A DNA stretch of 59,290 nucleotides from an uncultured Clostridia bacterium (GTDB lineage: Bacteria > Bacillota > Clostridia > TANB77 > CAG-508). The position numbers and the translations under genes are program-made. The DNA is taken from the NCBI GenBank assembly GCA_946529215.1, contig CAMMZC010000012.1, positions 1 to 59,290 of the forward strand, written 5' to 3'. Positions 1 to 7,933 of this stretch are shown here, piece by piece. The notes below the pieces were generated by a model. The model ran no database searches, was not told the origin of the DNA, and saw nothing but the letters and a program-made list of their open reading frames with translations. Numbering within the stretch: the first letter of the stretch is position 1; each line of letters begins with the position of its first letter.

Positions 1-100
1 TTTGGTAATACCTGTTCCCATTCCGAACACAGAAGTCAAGCAAAATAGTGCCAAAAATACTTGCGGGTTACCCTGCTGGGAAGATAGGTTGTCGCTAGAT
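1..100 (+). rRNA. rrf: 5S ribosomal RNA, 3' part
   Basis: The first ~100 bases carry conserved 5S rRNA blocks: CCATTCCGAACACAGAAGT in the loop A/helix III region, and GGGAAGATAGGTTGTCGC near the 3' end. The 5' ~20 bases, including the first strand of helix I, lie outside the window. The molecule ends near the T-run at 100-109. It is presumably the last gene of an rRNA operon read into this window. Confidence 0.9.
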
Positions 101-115
101 TTTTTTTGTTTAAAA

Positions 116-173
116 AAGACTAAAATAAGTAATTTATAATGCTATGTAACAATAAATTATTTATTTTAGTCTT
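116..173. repeat. 21-bp inverted repeat after 5S rRNA
   Basis: Arms at 116-136 and 153-173 are complementary over 21 bp with one G-T pair, separated by a 16-base loop. There is no T-run after the right arm, but one lies just before the left arm (100-109). It probably forms the end of the rRNA transcript or a processing hairpin. Whether it terminates transcription is inference. Confidence 0.6.
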
Positions 174-179
174 AAATTA

Positions 180-207
180 TTGACTTTCATAATAAATATG
201 TTATATT
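180..207 (+). promoter_or_regulatory. sigma-A-type promoter for the 247 gene
   Basis: TTGACT (180-185), a 16-base spacer and TATATT (202-207) lie 40 bases upstream of the start codon at 247. Confidence 0.5.
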
Positions 208-246
208 ATATATACATATAAAATATAATAATAAAGGAGAATAACA

Positions 247-654
247 ATGTCAGAAGAAAAGAAATCAAATTTTTTAAAAAAAGATGAAGGAAATCCTGAA
301 TTAGAGCTATTAGTAGGAATTGTTTTACTTGCAGCAGGATTATTTATGCTAAGTAAAAGAGTTATAGTACATACTGGATGGTATATGTGGAGAATAGGTG
401 GATTTAATCTATCTTCAGGAACTGTTATAATTCCACTTATAATCGGAATTATATGGTATTTCTACAACCCAAAATCATTTATGGCAAAACTAGTTATGGG
501 ACTAAGTGTAGTATTTATAGTTGTAAGCATTATAATGAGTGTTAGTTTAAACTTTATGGCTACATCTATGTTTGACTATATTCTTATTTTAGGAATGGCT
601 GCTGCTGGAGTTGGGCTTATATTAAAAGGAAATTATGGTAGAAAAAATAAGTAA
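247..654 (+). CDS. small integral membrane protein of unknown function
   Basis: A 135-residue protein with a charged N-terminus (about residues 1-18, Lys/Glu rich) and four predicted membrane spans at about 20-40, 53-71, 80-103 and 110-127. The start follows AAAGGAG with normal spacing, and a promoter lies at 180-207. No family motif is recognised and no catalytic residues stand out. It is a single-gene unit between the rRNA end and the flavin-reductase-like gene. The calls that it is real and in the membrane are firm; the function is unknown. Confidence 0.75.
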   Translation: MSEEKKSNFLKKDEGNPELELLVGIVLLAAGLFMLSKRVIVHTGWYMWRIGGFNLSSGTVIIPLIIGIIWYFYNPKSFMAKLVMGLSVVFIVVSIIMSVSLNFMATSMFDYILILGMAAAGVGLILKGNYGRKNK

Positions 655-799
655 TTATACTAAAAAAGAGTAGGTATAATTAATTTGGAATTTAAATTAA
701 TTAAATATAATTTTTAAAAGAATACAAAGTAAAAAAATAATTTGGTAGTTAATTGTTTTATTAAGTTTTGTATCTTAAGATAAAGGAAGGTAAATAATT

Positions 800-1369
800 A
801 TGAGTAAGATAGTATGGAAACCAGGTACTTTTGTAAATCCTGTACCTGCTGTAATGGTTACTTGTGGTACAATGGAAAAAGCAAATATTGTTACAGTTGC
901 ATGGACAGGAACTATAAATTCAGATCCAGCTATGTGCTATATCTCTTTAAGACCAACAAGACATTCGTATAAAATAATTAAAGAATCAGGAGAATTTGTT
1001 ATAAATTTAACAACAAAAGATTTGGTTCGAGAAACAGATTGGGTAGGATGCAGAACAGGAGCAAAATTTGACAAATTTAAAGAGATGGGACTTACAAAAG
1101 AAAAAGCAAATTTTGTAAAATGCCCACTTATTAAAGAAAGTCCAGCATCTATAGAGTGCAGAGTAAAAGAAGTAAAAGATTTAGGATCACATCATATGTT
1201 TATTGCAGAGGTATTATCTGTTGATGCTGATGAAAAATATATAGATGAAAATGGAGCTTTTGATATCTCAAAATGTGGATTGATTTCTTATGCAAATGGT
1301 GGATATTATGCACAAGGAGAAAAACTTGGAAAGTTTGGATTTTCTGTTCAAAAGAAAAAAAGCGAATAA
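800..1369 (+). CDS. flavin reductase-like (flavoredoxin-type) FMN-binding protein
   Basis: A 189-residue protein with the split-barrel layout of the flavin_reductase/flavoredoxin family. Near the N-terminus is the PVPAVMVTCG strand, followed by NIVTVAWTGTINSDP and MCYISLRPTRHSYKII, the segment that usually contacts FMN phosphate, and then GEFVINLTT. Such proteins bind FMN and pass electrons from NAD(P)H or ferredoxin in the cytoplasm; the natural partner cannot be told here. The length is normal for the family. The start at 800 follows AAAGGAAGG. It stands alone, with gene remnants downstream. Confidence 0.85.
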   Translation: MSKIVWKPGTFVNPVPAVMVTCGTMEKANIVTVAWTGTINSDPAMCYISLRPTRHSYKIIKESGEFVINLTTKDLVRETDWVGCRTGAKFDKFKEMGLTKEKANFVKCPLIKESPASIECRVKEVKDLGSHHMFIAEVLSVDADEKYIDENGAFDISKCGLISYANGGYYAQGEKLGKFGFSVQKKKSE

Positions 1370-1396
1370 TAATCAAATAACTTTTTATAAGTATAT

Positions 1397-1510
1397 GTGC
1401 CTTTGAGCCAAACAAGAGCAACTATGGATATTGATAATGTATATATACTTTCAAAAGAAGATATTGTTATTAGCAAGATAATAAGAATGTTAGAAAAAGA
1501 TAATGTATAG
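1397..1510 (+). pseudogene. short gene remnant, possibly AbiEii/DUF6036-like nucleotidyltransferase
   Basis: An open stretch reads ...TRATMDIDNVYILSKEDIVISKIIRM... and stops at 1510. TRATMDID resembles the T-x-DID active-site strand of AbiEii-like nucleotidyltransferases, while LSKEDIVISKI resembles their downstream 'LSPEDLIxSKL' segment. These normally lie tens of residues apart. The simplest reading is a remnant with an internal deletion. There is no ribosome site. The family assignment is tentative. Confidence 0.35.
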
Positions 1511-1737
1511 AATATTTTGCGAAAGTCACAAAAATTTTCTAAATTCATTTAATGAAGATAGTGTTAGATTAAAAAATTCAAAACCAATTGAGTTAATTAC
1601 TAATATTCAAAAATATAATGAAGAAAAGGAAAAAGAAAGCGAATTATACAAAAAAATATGATATTTTGAGCAAAGAAGAATTGGAAGAACAAACAAAATT
1701 AGTGAATTCTTTTTTTAAGTTGGCTTATTGGTATTAA
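1503..1737 (+). pseudogene. small unknown ORF broken by a frameshift
   Basis: An ATG at 1503 opens a 52-codon frame ending TGA at 1659-1661. Shifting frame in the A-run at 1651-1656 continues it as YDILSKEELEEQTKLVNSFF... to TAA at 1735-1737, giving about 77 residues in all. The continuity of charged, protein-like sequence across the A-run suggests one gene with an indel, or a sequencing error in the homopolymer. Its start overlaps the end of the remnant before it. No family is recognised. Confidence 0.4.
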
Positions 1738-1751
1738 ATGAATATATAAAA

Positions 1752-1777
1752 GTGCAGTAAAAATCTGCATTTTTTTT
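1752..1777 (+). terminator. rho-independent terminator
   Basis: Stem GTGCAG/CTGCAT (1752-1757 and 1765-1770, one G-T pair) is followed by a run of T to 1777. It closes the remnant region before the ribosomal-protein promoter. Confidence 0.65.
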
Positions 1778-1787
1778 GCGAAATCTG

Positions 1788-1816
1788 TTGACATATTATG
1801 GAAAAAGTGATATACT
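1788..1816 (+). promoter_or_regulatory. consensus promoter of the rpmG-secE-nusG-rpl operon
   Basis: TTGACA (1788-1793), a 17-base spacer and TATACT (1811-1816). It is a near-perfect sigma-A promoter about 130 bases upstream of rpmG. Confidence 0.85.
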
Positions 1817-1820
1817 ATTT

Positions 1821-1925
1821 GAGTATATGTAACTTAGAACATATATTCACATCGTTTCAAATAAGTGGCATAGCCACGAGTACGTAAAATCGTACACAAG
1901 TACAAACTTTTCAAAATGAAAAGTT
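1821..1925 (+). promoter_or_regulatory. hairpin-rich leader upstream of rpmG
   Basis: Four short stems follow in series right after the promoter: 1821-1830 with 1839-1848 (10 bp, one G-T), GTGGC-ATA-GCCAC at 1865-1877, GTACG/CGTAC at 1880-1884/1891-1895, and AACTTTT/AAAAGTT at 1905-1911/1919-1925. The ribosome site CGGAGG follows. The stacked layout suggests a structured 5' leader. I do not recognise a known leader class. Confidence 0.45.
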
Positions 1926-1947
1926 AAACAATTCGGAGGTGTATAAA

Positions 1948-2112
1948 ATGGCAGCAAAAGGACCAAGAGAAAATATCATATTAGAATGCACAGAATGCAA
2001 AAACAGAAATTACATGACATCAAAAAATAAAAGAAATAACACAGATAGACTAGAGATAGTTAAATATTGTAAATTCTGTAAAAAACGTACAACACATAAA
2101 GAAACAAAATAG
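1948..2112 (+). CDS. rpmG: 50S ribosomal protein bL33
   Basis: A 54-residue protein of the normal bL33 length. It has the zinc-binding pair of CxxC motifs (C14-x2-C17 and C41-x2-C44), so it is the zinc-containing (C+) form. [11 protein letters not shown] and [16 protein letters not shown] are diagnostic. The start follows TCGGAGG. It is first in the transcription/translation operon, with secE 27 bases downstream. The tRNA-Trp gene often found between these two genes elsewhere is absent. Confidence 0.95.
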   Translation: MAAKGPRENIILECTECKNRNYMTSKNKRNNTDRLEIVKYCKFCKKRTTHKETK

Positions 2113-2139
2113 TTTGAGCTATTTTAAGGAGGAAGTAAA

Positions 2140-2550
2140 ATGGCTAAAAAAGAAAATAAAGATAATAAACAAAAAAGTCGTTTTTTTAAAGATATGAAAG
2201 CTGAATTAAAAAAAGTAATTTGGCCTACAGCAAAACAAACTGCAAACAATACTGTAGCAGTTATTGCTTTTACATTAGTAATAGCTTTAATAGTATTTGT
2301 ATTAGATGTAGTATTTGATTTTGCAAATAAAAATGGAGTTGTAGCATTACAAGAAAAAGTTAAATCTTCATATAGTGCAAATAACACAACTGAAGGTTCA
2401 ACTGACGAGAACGCAACTTCTGAAGAAAATTCAGAGTCTCAAGAGTCAAAAGATTCAGAAAGCGCAGAAGGTTCTACAGAAGAGAATGCTACAAATGTAG
2501 AAGCTGAAGTAGAAACGAAAAATTCAGAAGAATCAAAAGGTAACGAATAA
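2140..2550 (+). CDS. secE: preprotein translocase subunit SecE with long acidic tail
   Basis: Residues ~14-62 are a standard single-span SecE: the amphipathic helix FFKDMKAELKKVIWPT, then the membrane span at ~38-61. SecE stabilises SecY in the protein-export channel. Gram-positive SecE is usually 60-75 residues, but this one has 136. Residues ~75-136 form a low-complexity, Ser/Glu/Asn/Thr-rich acidic tail predicted to be disordered. Position between rpmG and nusG supports the identity. The tail is in frame, with no sign of a frameshift. Confidence 0.93.
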   Translation: MAKKENKDNKQKSRFFKDMKAELKKVIWPTAKQTANNTVAVIAFTLVIALIVFVLDVVFDFANKNGVVALQEKVKSSYSANNTTEGSTDENATSEENSESQESKDSESAEGSTEENATNVEAEVETKNSEESKGNE

Positions 2551-2620
2551 AATTACTTTTATATCTATTAGTTATAAAGTAAATGTATCTAAAACATAAT
2601 AATATAAGGAGGCTAGAAAG

Positions 2621-3157
2621 ATGTCTCAAAACAATTATGACAATGTACCAAGATGGTATGTAGTACATACATATTCAGGTTATGAAAATAAAGTTAAGAC
2701 AGACCTTGAAAAAACAATAAAAAATCGAGAGTTAGAAGATTATTTCTTTGATATAATTGTTCCAATGGAAGAACAAATAGAAATTAAAGATGGTAATAAA
2801 AAAACTAATTTAAAAAAAGTTTTTCCTGGTTATGTATTAATTAAAATGATTGTAACAGAAGAAACTTGGTATATAGTTAGAAATACAAGAGGAGCCACAG
2901 GATTTGTTGGTTCAGGAACAGAGCCTATACCTCTTACAGATGAGGAAATTAGAAAAATGGGATTAATAGAAGACTCTGTCAAAGTAGATTATTCAGTTAA
3001 TGATAATGTACAAATCTTAGGTGGACCTTTAAATGGTTACACAGGAGTTGTACAAGAAATAAATAAAGAAAAGAATAAAGTTAGAGTGTTAGTATCTATG
3101 TTTGGTAGAGAAACACCAGTGGAATTAGAATTTTCACAATTACAAAAAATAAGTTAA
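2621..3157 (+). CDS. nusG: transcription termination/antitermination protein NusG
   Basis: A 178-residue protein with the NGN domain ([16 protein letters not shown] at the N-terminus, FPGYVLIKM in the middle) and a C-terminal KOW domain ([19 protein letters not shown]). NusG binds RNA polymerase and modulates pausing and termination; its KOW domain contacts Rho or ribosomal protein S10. Length is normal. The start follows AAGGAGG. It sits 16 bases before rplK in the same operon. Confidence 0.97.
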   Translation: MSQNNYDNVPRWYVVHTYSGYENKVKTDLEKTIKNRELEDYFFDIIVPMEEQIEIKDGNKKTNLKKVFPGYVLIKMIVTEETWYIVRNTRGATGFVGSGTEPIPLTDEEIRKMGLIEDSVKVDYSVNDNVQILGGPLNGYTGVVQEINKEKNKVRVLVSMFGRETPVELEFSQLQKIS

Positions 3158-3173
3158 GGAGGTGCCATACAAA

Positions 3174-3602
3174 ATGGCAGAAAAAGAAGTTGTAAAACAA
3201 ATTAAATTACAAATAGATGCGGGAAAGGCTAGTCCAGCTCCACCAGTAGGACCAGCTTTAGGATCAGCAGGAATTAACATTATGCAATTTGTTAAAGAAT
3301 TCAATGATAGAACAGCTCAGCAAGCAGGATTTATAATTCCTGTTGTTATAACAGTATATAAAGACAAAACATTTGAATTTATTACAAAAGTTCCACCAAT
3401 GGCAGTATTAATCAAAAAAGCTGCAGGAATTCAAAAAGGTTCAGGAAAGCCTAATAAAGAGAAAGTTGCTAAGCTTACTAAAGAGCAAGTTAAAGCAATT
3501 GCAGAACAAAAAATGCCAGACTTAAATGCAGCATCATTAGAAGCAGCAATGAGCATGGTAGTTGGTACTGCTAGATCAATGGGTGTTACTGTAGAGGAAT
3601 AA
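3174..3602 (+). CDS. rplK: 50S ribosomal protein uL11
   Basis: A 142-residue uL11 with the N-terminal [19 protein letters not shown] motif that binds the GTPase-associated region of 23S rRNA. The in-frame GTG at 3162 lies inside the ribosome site AAGGAGGTG, so the ATG at 3174 is the start; it also gives the normal family length. The gene is immediately downstream of nusG and upstream of rplA. Confidence 0.96.
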   Translation: MAEKEVVKQIKLQIDAGKASPAPPVGPALGSAGINIMQFVKEFNDRTAQQAGFIIPVVITVYKDKTFEFITKVPPMAVLIKKAAGIQKGSGKPNKEKVAKLTKEQVKAIAEQKMPDLNAASLEAAMSMVVGTARSMGVTVEE

Positions 3603-3690
3603 CTTATATGAAAAATAGATATATATTAAAAAATATATATAAATTATGGGAGAACGAGAAGTTCGCTAAAACCAAAAGGAGGATTTTTAA

Positions 3691-4359
3691 ATGAAAAGAT
3701 ACAACGAAAGCCTTAAATTAATAGAAAAAGGCAAAAAATATGGAGCAGAAGAAGCTTTAGAAATTATCGAAAAAATGCCAAAAGCAAAATTCGATGAAAC
3801 AGTAGAATTACACGTAAAATTAGGTGTAGATTCAAAACACGCTGACCAACAAGTTAGAGGTACAGTAGTACTTCCAAATGGTACAGGAAAAACTTTAAAA
3901 GTTTTAGTTTTTGCTAAAGGACCAAAAGCAGAAGAAGCAGAAAAAGCTGGAGCAGACTATGTTGGAGCAGAAGAATTAATACCAAAAATTCAAAACGACA
4001 ATTGGTTTGACTATGATGTAGTAGTTGCAACACCAGATATGATGGGTGTAGTAGGAAGACTTGGTAAGGTTTTAGGACCAAAAGGATTAATGCCAAACCC
4101 TAAATCAGGAACAGTTACAATGGATGTAACAAAAGCAATTAACGAGATTAAATCTGGTAAAGTTGAATATAGATTAGACAAAAACAATATTATTCACTTA
4201 GGATTTGGAAAAGTATCATTTGGTACTAAAAAATTAGTTGAAAATTATCAAACAATAATAGATGCTATAATCAAAGCTAAACCAGCAGCAGCTAAAGGAC
4301 AATACATAAAGAGTATATCAGTTTCTACAACAATGGGACCTGGAATTTATGTTGAATAA
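3691..4359 (+). CDS. rplA: 50S ribosomal protein uL1
   Basis: A 222-residue uL1. Recognisable blocks are [20 protein letters not shown] near the N-terminus, [20 protein letters not shown] in the middle and MGPGIYVE at the end. It forms the mobile L1 stalk that releases tRNA from the E site. It is slightly short for the family (usually 228-235). The start follows AAAAGGAGG. A short hairpin (GAAC-GAGAA-GTTC near 3655) upstream could be part of an L1 control site, but this is only a suggestion. Confidence 0.96.
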   Translation: MKRYNESLKLIEKGKKYGAEEALEIIEKMPKAKFDETVELHVKLGVDSKHADQQVRGTVVLPNGTGKTLKVLVFAKGPKAEEAEKAGADYVGAEELIPKIQNDNWFDYDVVVATPDMMGVVGRLGKVLGPKGLMPNPKSGTVTMDVTKAINEIKSGKVEYRLDKNNIIHLGFGKVSFGTKKLVENYQTIIDAIIKAKPAAAKGQYIKSISVSTTMGPGIYVE

Positions 4360-4424
4360 TAGAACAATTATATAATGTAAAGAAAAAATGTTATAAAAAA
4401 AGCATTATATAGTTATTGAATTAA

Positions 4425-4535
4425 ATAGCCAAAGATAGTAGGCAAAAAATTAAGTCCTACCGAGGTATATAAATAGAGATTTTAAAGCACTCTTAATATG
4501 CCTTGGAGGCGTGTTAAAAGTGTTTTTAATTTTAT
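4425..4535 (+). ncRNA. L10 leader (ribosomal protein autoregulation)
   Basis: Conserved L10-leader elements are present: CCAAAGATAGTAGG, then CCTACCGAGGT (about 4456-4466), followed by a long stem whose arms are GCACTCTTAATATGCC and GGCGTGTTAAAAGTG (about 4487-4522), ending in a short T-run. The L10(L12)4 complex is known to bind such leaders, and in Firmicutes this promotes an attenuator hairpin. It lies directly before rplJ, as expected. Confidence 0.88.
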
Positions 4536-4636
4536 AAAATAGGAAATATAAATTTCTTATTATATAAATTGAAAAGGAATGAATCAATTCTTTTACAATT
4601 TAATTACAAAACCAATAAATTCAGGAGGTGAAAAAA

Positions 4637-5143
4637 TTGGCAAGTGAAAAAAATATAAACTTAAAGAAAGAACAAGTATCAGATTTAGCTTCAAAAATAA
4701 AAGAAGCAAAATTAGTATTACTTACAGATTACAGAGGAATTAATGTTGATGAAGTTACATCATTAAGAAATGATTTAAGAAATGCAAAAGCTGAATATAA
4801 AGTTATAAAAAATAATATAACAAGAAGAGCTTTGCTAGAGGCAGGAATTGAAGGTCTTGAAGATAAACTAGAAGGACCAACAGCAGTAATTATGACAAAT
4901 GAAGATTACTTAGAACCTGCAAAGGCTATATATAACTTCACAAAAGATCATGATTTTTATAAAATTAAAGGTGGAGTAGTTGAAGGAAAAGTAATGACAG
5001 CTGAAGAAATTATAACTTTAGCAAAATTACCATCAAGAAACGATTTATTATCAATGCTTGCTGGAGCATTACTTGGAACTATTACAAAATTTGCAGTTGC
5101 TATTGATCAAGTACGTGTTCAAAAAGAAGCAGCAGCAGAATAA
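4637..5143 (+). CDS. rplJ: 50S ribosomal protein uL10
   Basis: A 168-residue uL10. N-terminal features include LLTDYRGINVDEVTSLRNDL and EYKVIKNNITRRAL; the C-terminal helix AGALLGTITKFAVAIDQVR is where L7/L12 dimers dock. Translation starts at TTG 4637: the in-frame GTG at 4628 lies within the AGGAGGTG ribosome site. The gene sits behind the L10 leader and is separated from rplL by an unusual palindrome-bearing gap. Confidence 0.95.
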   Translation: MASEKNINLKKEQVSDLASKIKEAKLVLLTDYRGINVDEVTSLRNDLRNAKAEYKVIKNNITRRALLEAGIEGLEDKLEGPTAVIMTNEDYLEPAKAIYNFTKDHDFYKIKGGVVEGKVMTAEEIITLAKLPSRNDLLSMLAGALLGTITKFAVAIDQVRVQKEAAAE

Positions 5144-5270
5144 AAACTTTCCTAAATCGGCATCTTGCGTCGTTAGAATTAATTCAAAACGCGGTCACAT
5201 ACACCAAGTATGCTCCCTTGCCTTTTGAATAAATTCTGCCTAGCAATATACCAATTTATAAAAGTTTTTA
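5141..5270. repeat. long imperfect palindrome in the rplJ-rplL gap
   Basis: The segment folds back on itself over about 60 bases per arm. The outer arms TAAAAACTTT and AAAGTTTTTA start at the rplJ stop codon; inner arms include GAATTAATTCAAAA and TTTTGAATAAATTC. The core holds GCGGTCACATACACC and AAGTATGCTCCC. It resembles a dispersed palindromic element, and a related one lies at 15306-15423. It could act as a processing or pausing hairpin between rplJ and rplL. The rest of the gap to 5460 shows only AT-rich DNA and the rplL ribosome site. Confidence 0.6.
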
Positions 5271-5460
5271 ATAAATATAAAGTTGGCAAACTTAAAATGT
5301 AAAATAAATATAAATTAGAGTGACGAACTTATATCGTTAGAAAATAAATTAAAATATCTTGATAAATATTATAAAAAAATCAAATGTAAAATTTGCATTT
5401 TGCTAATATTCATTTAAAAGTAATATGAAAATATCAAGAAAAAATAGGAGGATTAAAAAA

Positions 5461-5829
5461 ATGAGTAAAGAAGAAATGATTGAAGAAATCAAAAAAATGA
5501 CAGTAGTAGAATTAGCTGATTTAGTAAAAGCTATAGAAGAAGAATTTGGAGTATCTGCAGTAGCAGCAGCTGCACCAGCAGCTGGAGGAGCAGCAGGAGC
5601 TGCAGCAGCTGAAGAAAAATCATCATTCAATGTTGTATTAAAAGAAGCTGGAGATCAAAAAATAAAAGTTATAAAAGTAGTTAGAGATGCTACAGGATTA
5701 GGATTAAAAGAAGCTAAAGATTTAGTTGATGGAGCTCCTAAAACAGTTAAAGAAAATGTAGCTAAAGAAGAAGCTGAAGAATTAAAAGCTAAATTTGAAG
5801 AAGTTGGAGCAGTTGTAGAATTACAATAA
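5461..5829 (+). CDS. rplL: 50S ribosomal protein bL12 (L7/L12)
   Basis: A 122-residue protein: an N-terminal dimerisation helix region ([19 protein letters not shown]), an Ala/Gly-rich hinge (residues ~36-52) and the C-terminal domain that recruits translation factors ([20 protein letters not shown]). The ATG at 5461 follows ATAGGAGG and gives the normal length. It is present as two dimers or more per ribosome, so it is usually expressed above rplJ. It is the last gene of the operon, with a terminator downstream. Confidence 0.96.
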   Translation: MSKEEMIEEIKKMTVVELADLVKAIEEEFGVSAVAAAAPAAGGAAGAAAAEEKSSFNVVLKEAGDQKIKVIKVVRDATGLGLKEAKDLVDGAPKTVKENVAKEEAEELKAKFEEVGAVVELQ

Positions 5830-5894
5830 TTATAAATTATTAAAATGTATTAGTATAAGTCTATTTAAGTAGCCTTATATTATATATTAAAAAA

Positions 5895-5953
5895 ATAATA
5901 GTGTGGAACAATATGGTTAAATAATCATAAAAAAGTTTCACATTATTTTTTTT
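5895..5953 (+). terminator. terminator of the ribosomal-protein operon
   Basis: Arms AATAGTGTGGAAC and GTTTCACATTATT pair with two G-T pairs and are followed by a T-run (about 5945-5953). Confidence 0.8.
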
Positions 5954-6028
5954 ACAAAATTATTGATATTTTAGTTATATTATAGTAAAATTAAAATATC
6001 TATAACTTTAATAAGAGAAAAATGGGAG

Positions 6029-7180
6029 ATGAGAAAAATTAATAAGAAAAAAATATTTATAATTATAGGAATTATTATGTTTATTATAATAATTATTACA
6101 ATTATAGGCTTTTATATTTCAAAAAGTGAAGTTAGAAATTGGATTGATGTTAATATATTTAGAAAAAATGTATCTGAACAAGATATTCAAACTATAAGCT
6201 TAAATACAGACAAAAATAATCAAATTTGTGTATATAGTAATTATATTGCAATTTTAAATGACAAGATAGTAACATTATATAATTCTTATGGAGAGAAAGT
6301 TACATCTGTAGATATAAATATAAATTCTGCATTGTTTGATTCTTCAAACAAGTACTTAGCTATAGCTGAAGATAAAGGTCATGAGATATGCTTAATTTTT
6401 GACAAAACTTATTTATGGAGTGAAAAAGTTGAAGGAGAATTACTTCAAGTACACGTTAATAGAAATGGTTATGTAGCAACTATTACAACAGATGCAACAC
6501 ATAAATCTATTGTTACTTTTTTTAATTCTCAAGGGAAAAAGATATTTACCAGCTATTTTGCTTCATCGAGAATAGTAGATGCAAGTATTTCTAATGATAA
6601 TAACTATATAGCTATAGGAGAATTAGATACTACTGGAACAATAATCAAGTCTAATGTAAAAATATTATCTGTAGAAAATGCTCAAAAAGATTCAAAAAAT
6701 ACTATAATTTATACATATGAAGCAGAAGATGACAATTTAATTACAAATGTAAAATATCAATCTAAAAATCAAATTGCTTGTATTTATGATAATGGATTAG
6801 GTGTAATAAAAGACGAAAATTATAGGGAAGTTATAAAAATTGATAATGAGAATATTACATATTTAGCAAATGATTTTAACAATCATGTTGCTTATGTAAA
6901 AGAAGAGTCTACAGGTTTGTTTAAAGCTCAGTCTGATGTACATATAGTAAATACATCAGATTATCAAGAAAAAATATATAAAATGGAAAATGTGGCAAAA
7001 GATGTATTTGCATGTGACAATATAATTGCAGTAAATGTAGGAACAGAAATATATTTTCTAGATACTAATGGATGGCTTATAAAAAAATACACTGCAAATC
7101 AAGAAATAACAAATGTTAAATTCTCTGAAAGTTTGGCTATTATTATTTATAAGGACAGAATTATTATAGTAGATTATTAA
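6029..7180 (+). CDS. DUF5711-like membrane-anchored beta-propeller-type protein
   Basis: A 383-residue protein with one N-terminal membrane span (~9-31) and a long extracytoplasmic region of repeating beta-rich blocks such as YIAIGELDTTG, NQIACIYDNGLGVI and VTLYNSYGEKV. This matches the DUF5711 family found beside cvpA in Clostridia. No enzymatic motif is visible; a propeller-like scaffold at the cell surface is inferred. The start is slightly uncertain: the GGGAG ribosome site abuts the ATG at 6029, so an ATT at 6038 is a remote alternative. cvpA starts 17 bases after its stop. Confidence 0.75.
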   Translation: MRKINKKKIFIIIGIIMFIIIIITIIGFYISKSEVRNWIDVNIFRKNVSEQDIQTISLNTDKNNQICVYSNYIAILNDKIVTLYNSYGEKVTSVDININSALFDSSNKYLAIAEDKGHEICLIFDKTYLWSEKVEGELLQVHVNRNGYVATITTDATHKSIVTFFNSQGKKIFTSYFASSRIVDASISNDNNYIAIGELDTTGTIIKSNVKILSVENAQKDSKNTIIYTYEAEDDNLITNVKYQSKNQIACIYDNGLGVIKDENYREVIKIDNENITYLANDFNNHVAYVKEESTGLFKAQSDVHIVNTSDYQEKIYKMENVAKDVFACDNIIAVNVGTEIYFLDTNGWLIKKYTANQEITNVKFSESLAIIIYKDRIIIVDY

Positions 7181-7196
7181 TAAGGAGTTGTTTAAG

Positions 7197-7838
7197 ATGG
7201 GATTAGTTTTAGATATTATTATTTTAGCGTTTTTAGTATTAAGTATTTTCTTTGGATATAAGAAAGGGTTAATTGGCGTGGTATTTAATTTATGTGCTTT
7301 TTTACTTGCAATAATTATTACATGGATTTTATATACGCCAGTAACTAATGCTATAATAAAAAACACACAAATTGATGACAATATTAGAAATGTGATAGTA
7401 GAAAAAGGAGTGATACAAGACAAAGATGGAGAAAAGCAAGAAGAAAATATAGTTAATAATTATATACAAAAGTATGTTACAGAACATATAAAAGATACAG
7501 CAAATGATGTAGTAGAGGAAACTGCAAAAGTTATAAGTGAAAAAGTTGTAGCAATAGGAGTAGCGATTATATTATTTATTGTAGTTAGAATAGGCTTAAT
7601 TCTTCTTAAATATGTTGCTGATGGAATTGCTAAGCTTCCAGTAATAAAACAATTTAACAAAGTTGGAGGAACCGTTTATGGAGCAATTAGAGGTATGTTT
7701 ATAATATACATATTTTTAGCTATTATGTTTTTCGTAATGTCTGTAAATAATTCAGGTATGATAGCAAATCTGATAAATACTTCTTTAGTTAGTAAATATT
7801 TATATGCTAATAATCTAATATTAAATATAATATTTTAG
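7197..7838 (+). CDS. CvpA family membrane protein
   Basis: A 213-residue protein beginning MGLVLDIIILAFLVLSIFFG-YKKG, the characteristic CvpA opening. It has two N-terminal spans, a soluble loop (~65-110) and two C-terminal spans (~115-137, ~160-182), with a GAIRG motif (FNKVGGTVYGAIRGMF) before the last. CvpA proteins are linked to envelope homeostasis and, in Enterobacteria, colicin V export; the exact role is not settled. The ATG at 7197 follows AAGGAG. It is translated together with the DUF5711-like gene. Confidence 0.85.
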   Translation: MGLVLDIIILAFLVLSIFFGYKKGLIGVVFNLCAFLLAIIITWILYTPVTNAIIKNTQIDDNIRNVIVEKGVIQDKDGEKQEENIVNNYIQKYVTEHIKDTANDVVEETAKVISEKVVAIGVAIILFIVVRIGLILLKYVADGIAKLPVIKQFNKVGGTVYGAIRGMFIIYIFLAIMFFVMSVNNSGMIANLINTSLVSKYLYANNLILNIIF

Positions 7839-7865
7839 ATTTCACCAAAAATTCACAATAAAATA

Positions 7866-7894
7866 TTGATATTTGCAGGATTTTCTGTTATACT
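7866..7894 (+). promoter_or_regulatory. promoter of the LCP gene
   Basis: TTGATA (7866-7871), a 17-base spacer and TATACT (7889-7894), 40 bases before the LCP start codon. Confidence 0.75.
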
Positions 7895-7933
7895 AGAATG
7901 GACTCAAAAATTAAATAAAAAGGAAAGAAAAAA

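Noticed and set aside
2113..2139. Possible tRNA-Trp between rpmG and secE, as in many Firmicutes.
   Set aside because: Only 27 bases separate the genes. No tRNA was found anywhere in the window.
4628..4636. GTG start for rplJ at 4628, and similar GTG starts for rplK (3162), the NrtR-like gene (24815) and the TspO gene (48020).
   Set aside because: Each GTG is part of the AGGAGGTG-type ribosome site itself; the next ATG or TTG has proper spacing and matches family length.
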